Source of the DNA: Oscillospiraceae bacterium
GTDB lineage: Bacteria; Bacillota; Clostridia; Oscillospirales; Acutalibacteraceae
Direction: 5' to 3'
DNA: 64,000 nt
NCBI GenBank assembly: GCA_015066225.1
Contig: SVOT01000002.1
Span: 1 to 64,000 of the forward strand
A program made the translations under genes and the position numbers. A model generated the notes under the pieces. The model saw only the letters and a program-made list of their open reading frames with translations, did not search any database and had not been told where the DNA came from. This document shows positions 60,464-64,000 of the stretch, in pieces. How positions within the stretch are numbered: position 1 is the first letter of the stretch; each line of letters begins with the position of its first letter.

Positions 60464-60528
60464 AGTATCTCTCCCGAAATATAATATGCTCATAGTTTAA
60501 CACAGATTTATTCTTTTGTCGATAGTGC

Positions 60529-60557
60529 TTGAAAGGAAAAAAATAACGTGATATAAT
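60529..60557 (+). promoter_or_regulatory. Sigma-A promoter of alkaline phosphatase
   Basis: TTGAAA (60529-60534), 17-nt spacer, perfect TATAAT (60552-60557). No obvious Pho box was seen. Confidence 0.72.
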
Positions 60558-60589
60558 GATTTTACTAAAATTTTCAAGAGGTGGTAACA

Positions 60590-61732
60590 ATGTTAACAGC
60601 TTTGGCTTCAATATGGGTTAAGCTTACATCAGCTCTTTTGAGTCTTATCCTTTCATTCGGTACAATGTTCGGGGCATTTGTTCCCGCAACCACAACCGAA
60701 GCAGCAGGTTATTTTGATTCAGATATCAAAAACGTAATTTACCTTATCGGCGACGGTATGGGCTTTAATCATCTTGAAAAAACAAAGCAGGAGAGAGGAA
60801 TTTCTCTTGTTATGGACACCTTCGATTACCAAGGAAGCTCAATGACACGTTCTATAACAGATGCCGTGACAGACAGTGCCGCAGGCGGAACAGCTCTCGC
60901 AACAGGTGTAAGAACCTTTAACGGTGGCATCGGTGTTTACTTCACCGATTCAACAGGCGCACTTTCACACCCCAAAAACCTTACAGAGCTTTGCCAGGAG
61001 GCAGGCAAAATGACAGGTGTCATCACCACCGATGAAACCTCCGGCGCAACTCCCGCAAGCTTCTCTGCTCATTCATCTGACAGAGGAAATACGGAGGATA
61101 TCACCAACGACCAGCTCACATCAGGCTTCGACCTTATCTGGGGAACAGAAAATGGTGTTGCAACAAAGAGTGAGGCAGAGAAAAACGGCTTCACATACGT
61201 TACAACCTATGACGAAATGATGGCGCTTGAAGAGGGCAGCCGCAGCTTCGCACAGTTCACAAACACACTTTGGAACCTTGAACAGTCCGATGAAAACACA
61301 CCTAACCTCGAGCAGATGACAGAAAAAGCAATTGATTTGCTTGATGACAGCGACGAAGGCTTCTTTATTATGATTGAGGGTGCACACATCGACAAGCACT
61401 CCCACAGCAACGAGGATGAAAATATGACAGAGGCTCTTGAGGAGTTTGACAGAGCTGTTGAATATGCTCTCGAATATGCAAAGAAGGATGGAGAAACTCT
61501 TGTTATTGTTACAGCCGACCACGAAACGGGTGCAATAACTCTCAACGATGACGGCTCATACTCATTTACATCAGGGTCACATTCAGCGGCAAACGTTCCT
61601 GTTCTTGTTTACGGAACAGATAAGCTCATTGCAGACGACGAAACACTCAACAATTACGAAATCCCCATCAGAATAGCCTACATTTTAGGATATACAGAGG
61701 AAGAATTTCCATTTGAAACAAAAGTGGCATAA
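60590..61732 (+). CDS. Secreted alkaline phosphatase (PhoA family)
   Basis: A 380-residue phosphomonoesterase with a signal peptide (about 1-38, hydrophobic core LLSLILSFGTMFGAF). Metal site YLIGDGMG (D55), nucleophile S96 in TDSAAGGTALATG, the MIEGAHIDKHSH segment and the VIVTADHETGAI histidine cover the expected two-zinc/one-magnesium centre. Length is shorter than E. coli PhoA, as in many Firmicutes. The ATG follows AGAGGTGG. It releases phosphate from organic esters outside the cell; alone it might also serve dephosphorylation of glycan-linked phosphate. Confidence 0.93.
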   Translation: MLTALASIWVKLTSALLSLILSFGTMFGAFVPATTTEAAGYFDSDIKNVIYLIGDGMGFNHLEKTKQERGISLVMDTFDYQGSSMTRSITDAVTDSAAGGTALATGVRTFNGGIGVYFTDSTGALSHPKNLTELCQEAGKMTGVITTDETSGATPASFSAHSSDRGNTEDITNDQLTSGFDLIWGTENGVATKSEAEKNGFTYVTTYDEMMALEEGSRSFAQFTNTLWNLEQSDENTPNLEQMTEKAIDLLDDSDEGFFIMIEGAHIDKHSHSNEDENMTEALEEFDRAVEYALEYAKKDGETLVIVTADHETGAITLNDDGSYSFTSGSHSAANVPVLVYGTDKLIADDETLNNYEIPIRIAYILGYTEEEFPFETKVA

Positions 61733-61739
61733 GAAAAGA

Positions 61740-61776
61740 ATCCCCGCAAATCTTAAAGGATTTGCGGGGGTTTAGT
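61740..61776. terminator. Bidirectional terminator
   Basis: CCCCGCAAATC pairs with GATTTGCGGGG (11 bp) around TTAAAG, then TTTAGTTTT; it separates convergent genes. Confidence 0.88.
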
Positions 61777-61777
61777 T

Positions 61778-63721
61778 TTATGAAATTTCAACCATCTGGT
61801 GAATATCAACTTTTGGCACGGTGAATTCTGCCCTGCCGTTGCTGTACTCAAAATTCAGCTCTTCTCCCGACGGAACAAGAGCAACTTTTGCCGGCTTTTT
61901 GTCGCATTTTACACTACAATGAATGTTATAAAGGGGAACAGTATCTTCAATAACCTCTGTGCTTCTGCCACGAACTGTTGTGTGTGCAAAAAGAAGGTGA
62001 AGAATGCCTCTTTTTTCTTTTTCCTGTCTTGCGTAGGTAACAACAGCCCTGTCGGGAACATCTGCAAAAACCGTTGCCTCGTCATCCATCATCTTTCGGA
62101 TAATGTGTGTGAAAAGCTCTTTAAAGCAAAGGTGACCGTGATTACCGTAGCCCGTGAAAATATCCCAGCCGATGTATGCCACGTTGCCGTTTATCACAGC
62201 CCCCGGGAATGTTTTTTCGGGGTTATTCGGGGCGTGGGCGTGTGAGCAGAAATGCTCAAGTGTGCGGTTGAAATAGGGGTTTTGCATATATGCAACAACC
62301 TCGCCCTCAGATACGTCGAACTTGTTGAAATCACAGCGCATAATATATTCTGTGTTACCGTTTACCGTTTCAAATTCGGGTATGAAATAGGTGGGGTTGA
62401 AGTCGTTTTTACCCTTGTGCTCTGCGCCGAAATCAAGAAGGAATTTTCCGTCTTTTACTATGGATTCACCGGATGCAATAATTTTACCGCCATTTTCGGC
62501 ATATTGCTTTATCTTTTCAATTATTTTCTCGTTGCAGATTGAAGCGTCTGGCAAAATAAGAAGCTTGTACTTGGAAAAATCGGCGTTTCCATCAACGAAA
62601 TTATAAAGATAATGGTTTTCGAGCAGCATTCTGTTTGCGCCGATATCCGCTTTGGTTTCACGCATACCTGTGGTTGCCTCAACGCATAAAACGGCAATGT
62701 CGGCAATGTTAACGGCACCGTTGAGCCACGGTTCTCTTTCTTCAATGCGCGAATATGCCTTGCCAATGAGCTTGTAGGTTGCCTCGTTCAATTCCGAAAG
62801 GGGGTGCATCTGGTCGCCGATTGAACAGCCCGCACCGTTTGCCACGCTCAGAGATGTTTCGTAAATCAGCGCATTGGGGTGCTTGTAGCCGCCAAACTCA
62901 CCCCAGCTATGGTGGAATTTACCCGTCATACCGAGAAATTCAAAATTGCTTAAAGAGCGGGCGTATGATGCCGACAGGGGAAAATGGTCGTAGCCCCAAC
63001 CGCCTGTGGGCAGGCTTTCAAGCTCAAGATGTGTGTTTGAATTCAGATAAACGTAGTCGCCGGGGCAGACGTGACCCCTGTTTTGAAAAATTGTTGCAGT
63101 ATCGCTGTGCTTTCTGACAGCAGCCTTTGTAGCATTAAGATATTTCTCAAAGGTTATCTGAGAAAATCTCTCAAGGTCATCTGCATTTTCAACATCAAGA
63201 CCGAGGTCTTTCATATCGCTGACGCATTTTTCACAATAGCAGATTTTCGGCGAAACAATATCAAGAAATATTCCGCAAGGGTTGTATTTTAACATAACCT
63301 CTTCAATTTGCCCACAAAGAAAATCAAGGTAGCCCGTGTTGAAGCAAAGCAGGTGGAAATGAACCTCCTTGTCGTACTCCGCTGTTTCTTCTTTTTTTAA
63401 TGATGGGCAGAATCGCCATTCGGGACGCTTGAGATATTCTTTTTCATCAAAGCCTGCAGAAATATAGACAGGGGCGTTAACGTTAATTTCCTTGCAGGCT
63501 TCAAGCTGTGCACCCAACAAGTCAAAATCAAGCTCCGGGTGAATTTCGTTTGCCTCGGTGGGGTGGTATGACCACCCGTGGTGGCATTTTGAAAACACGG
63601 TTATGGAATCAACGTGCCCCGCCTTTAATGCTTCTTGAAACTGTTTTTTGTTAAAGCTTTTACCAACGGGCAAAAGCTCGTTTGTATGAAAATCAAGGTG
63701 AACCTGTCGTTTTCTGAGCAT
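61778..63721 (-). CDS. GHL6-type glycosyl hydrolase with beta-galactosidase trimerisation-like domain
   Basis: A 647-residue protein. The first about 320 residues form a TIM barrel of the hypothetical glycosyl hydrolase 6 (GHL6) type: HVDSITVFSKCHHGWSYHP, NVNAPVYISAGFDE, NTGYLDFLCGQIEEVM and GIFLDIVSPKICYCEKC (possible metal or structural Cys). A glutamine-amidotransferase-like trimerisation segment follows (YKLLILPDASICNEKIIEKI, GGKIIASGES), as in GH42 and relatives. No signal peptide. The ATG at 63721 follows TTGGAGGCTATT. It lies 15 nt after a partial glycoside hydrolase on the same strand, so it belongs to a glycan operon entering from the right. Confidence 0.82.
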   Translation of the reverse strand: MLRKRQVHLDFHTNELLPVGKSFNKKQFQEALKAGHVDSITVFSKCHHGWSYHPTEANEIHPELDFDLLGAQLEACKEINVNAPVYISAGFDEKEYLKRPEWRFCPSLKKEETAEYDKEVHFHLLCFNTGYLDFLCGQIEEVMLKYNPCGIFLDIVSPKICYCEKCVSDMKDLGLDVENADDLERFSQITFEKYLNATKAAVRKHSDTATIFQNRGHVCPGDYVYLNSNTHLELESLPTGGWGYDHFPLSASYARSLSNFEFLGMTGKFHHSWGEFGGYKHPNALIYETSLSVANGAGCSIGDQMHPLSELNEATYKLIGKAYSRIEEREPWLNGAVNIADIAVLCVEATTGMRETKADIGANRMLLENHYLYNFVDGNADFSKYKLLILPDASICNEKIIEKIKQYAENGGKIIASGESIVKDGKFLLDFGAEHKGKNDFNPTYFIPEFETVNGNTEYIMRCDFNKFDVSEGEVVAYMQNPYFNRTLEHFCSHAHAPNNPEKTFPGAVINGNVAYIGWDIFTGYGNHGHLCFKELFTHIIRKMMDDEATVFADVPDRAVVTYARQEKEKRGILHLLFAHTTVRGRSTEVIEDTVPLYNIHCSVKCDKKPAKVALVPSGEELNFEYSNGRAEFTVPKVDIHQMVEIS

Positions 63722-63736
63722 AATAGCCTCCAAAGA

Positions 63737-64000
63737 TTAATTGAAACGGATTTTTACTGTTTTGATTTCCCAAGGGCGGAAAGTGAGAGAATTATCTTTA
63801 ATATCCCCGATGTCATTGGCCAATAAATCTGTTTCGGTGACAATTTTGCCATAGGGTGATGTAAATTTTGCCACAGAAGAATTGTCGGAATAATTGCAGA
63901 AGCGTGCCAAGAGATAATCCTTTTCGGGATAAAGTGTGGTGAGAACGATTTCTTCGTTATCCGTCTCCAGCTTGAAGGGCTCGAACTCAGTAAGGGCACC
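63737..64000 (-). CDS. C-terminal fragment of a glycoside hydrolase (possibly GH38 alpha-mannosidase-like), cut by window end
   Basis: An open frame of 87 residues enters from the right edge with no start inside the window. It has the beta-sandwich pattern of glycosidase ends: LTTLYPEKDYLLARFCNYSD, TETDLLANDIGD and the closing FRPWEIKTVKIRFN. This ending resembles GH38 alpha-mannosidases and similar retaining enzymes. The frame differs from another antisense-like open frame in the same stretch, which shows no domain pattern. It is upstream in the same operon as the GHL6-type gene. Confidence 0.7.
   Translation of the reverse strand, partial: GALTEFEPFKLETDNEEIVLTTLYPEKDYLLARFCNYSDNSSVAKFTSPYGKIVTETDLLANDIGDIKDNSLTFRPWEIKTVKIRFN

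Noticed and set aside
63754-63999. 81-residue frame at the right edge
   Set aside because: Another frame on the same strand reads as a glycosidase C-terminus ending FRPWEIKTVKIRFN; this one has no domain pattern.

Overview
The window looks like chromosome from a spore-forming, low-to-mid GC Firmicute of class Clostridia, most likely an Oscillospirales-type gut anaerobe. The reasons are the dnaA-dnaN-yaaA-recF-remB-gyrB-gyrA order, SleB-like and SpoIIQ-like proteins, DUF1836, CD1247-type, DUF896 and DUF370 proteins, a Na+-pumping decarboxylase and many polysaccharide genes. No tRNA, rRNA, CRISPR, IS or phage genes were seen inside the window. The first 215 bases carry two strong tandem promoters pointing out of the left edge, as expected upstream of an rRNA operon.

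Layout. 0.4-4.9 kb: a SleB-like cortex hydrolase, then a four-gene Na+-translocating oxaloacetate decarboxylase operon (carboxyltransferase, gamma-like anchor, biotin carrier, beta pump). 4.9-13.2 kb, minus strand: a structured dispersed repeat, acyltransferase/recG/DUF1294, and an operon of a membrane-anchored propeller protein, DnaD-like and DnaC-like helicase-loading proteins and FucU. 13.3-24.6 kb: an EF-G paralogue, a GPH transporter with a long charged tail, an SPFH protein, a DUF1836 regulator with two parS sites beside it, a probable non-coding RNA, an ABC exporter pair, aspS, efp and a CD1247-like protein. 24.6-35.8 kb, minus strand: the origin cluster dnaA, dnaN, yaaA, recF, remB, gyrB, gyrA, then an LCP cell-wall ligase and a small membrane protein. 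35.8-40.5 kb, plus strand: a RING-like membrane protein, rarA, two related signal-peptide/TM/Pro-rich-tail proteins and a sugar-phosphate isomerase-like protein, then a second copy of the dispersed repeat. 40.8-44.8 kb: a lysine-riboswitch-controlled NhaC-type transporter and L-fucose isomerase. 45-64 kb: a secreted CHAP protein and many carbohydrate genes (GH78 rhamnosidase, GHL6-type hydrolase, propeller/toroid protein, Gfo/Idh/MocA oxidoreductase, GPH transporter), with rsmA, a SpoIIQ-like M23 protein, an M20 peptidase and an alkaline phosphatase.

How it fits together. Genes on both sides of about 35.6-35.8 kb point away from it, and an AT-rich spacer, a dnaA promoter, a consensus DnaA box and nearby parS sites place oriC there. 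The usual rpmH-rnpA-yidC-parAB flank is absent from this window. The accessory genes suggest growth on fucose- and rhamnose-containing glycans, with Na+ coupling through the decarboxylase pump and NhaC carrier.

The most unexplained structures are a 156-bp tandem array (52.9-53.5 kb) whose hairpin stems change sequence but keep pairing, a 275-bp structured repeat present twice in convergent gaps, and an orphan transcript with its own promoter and terminator at 19.84-19.99 kb.
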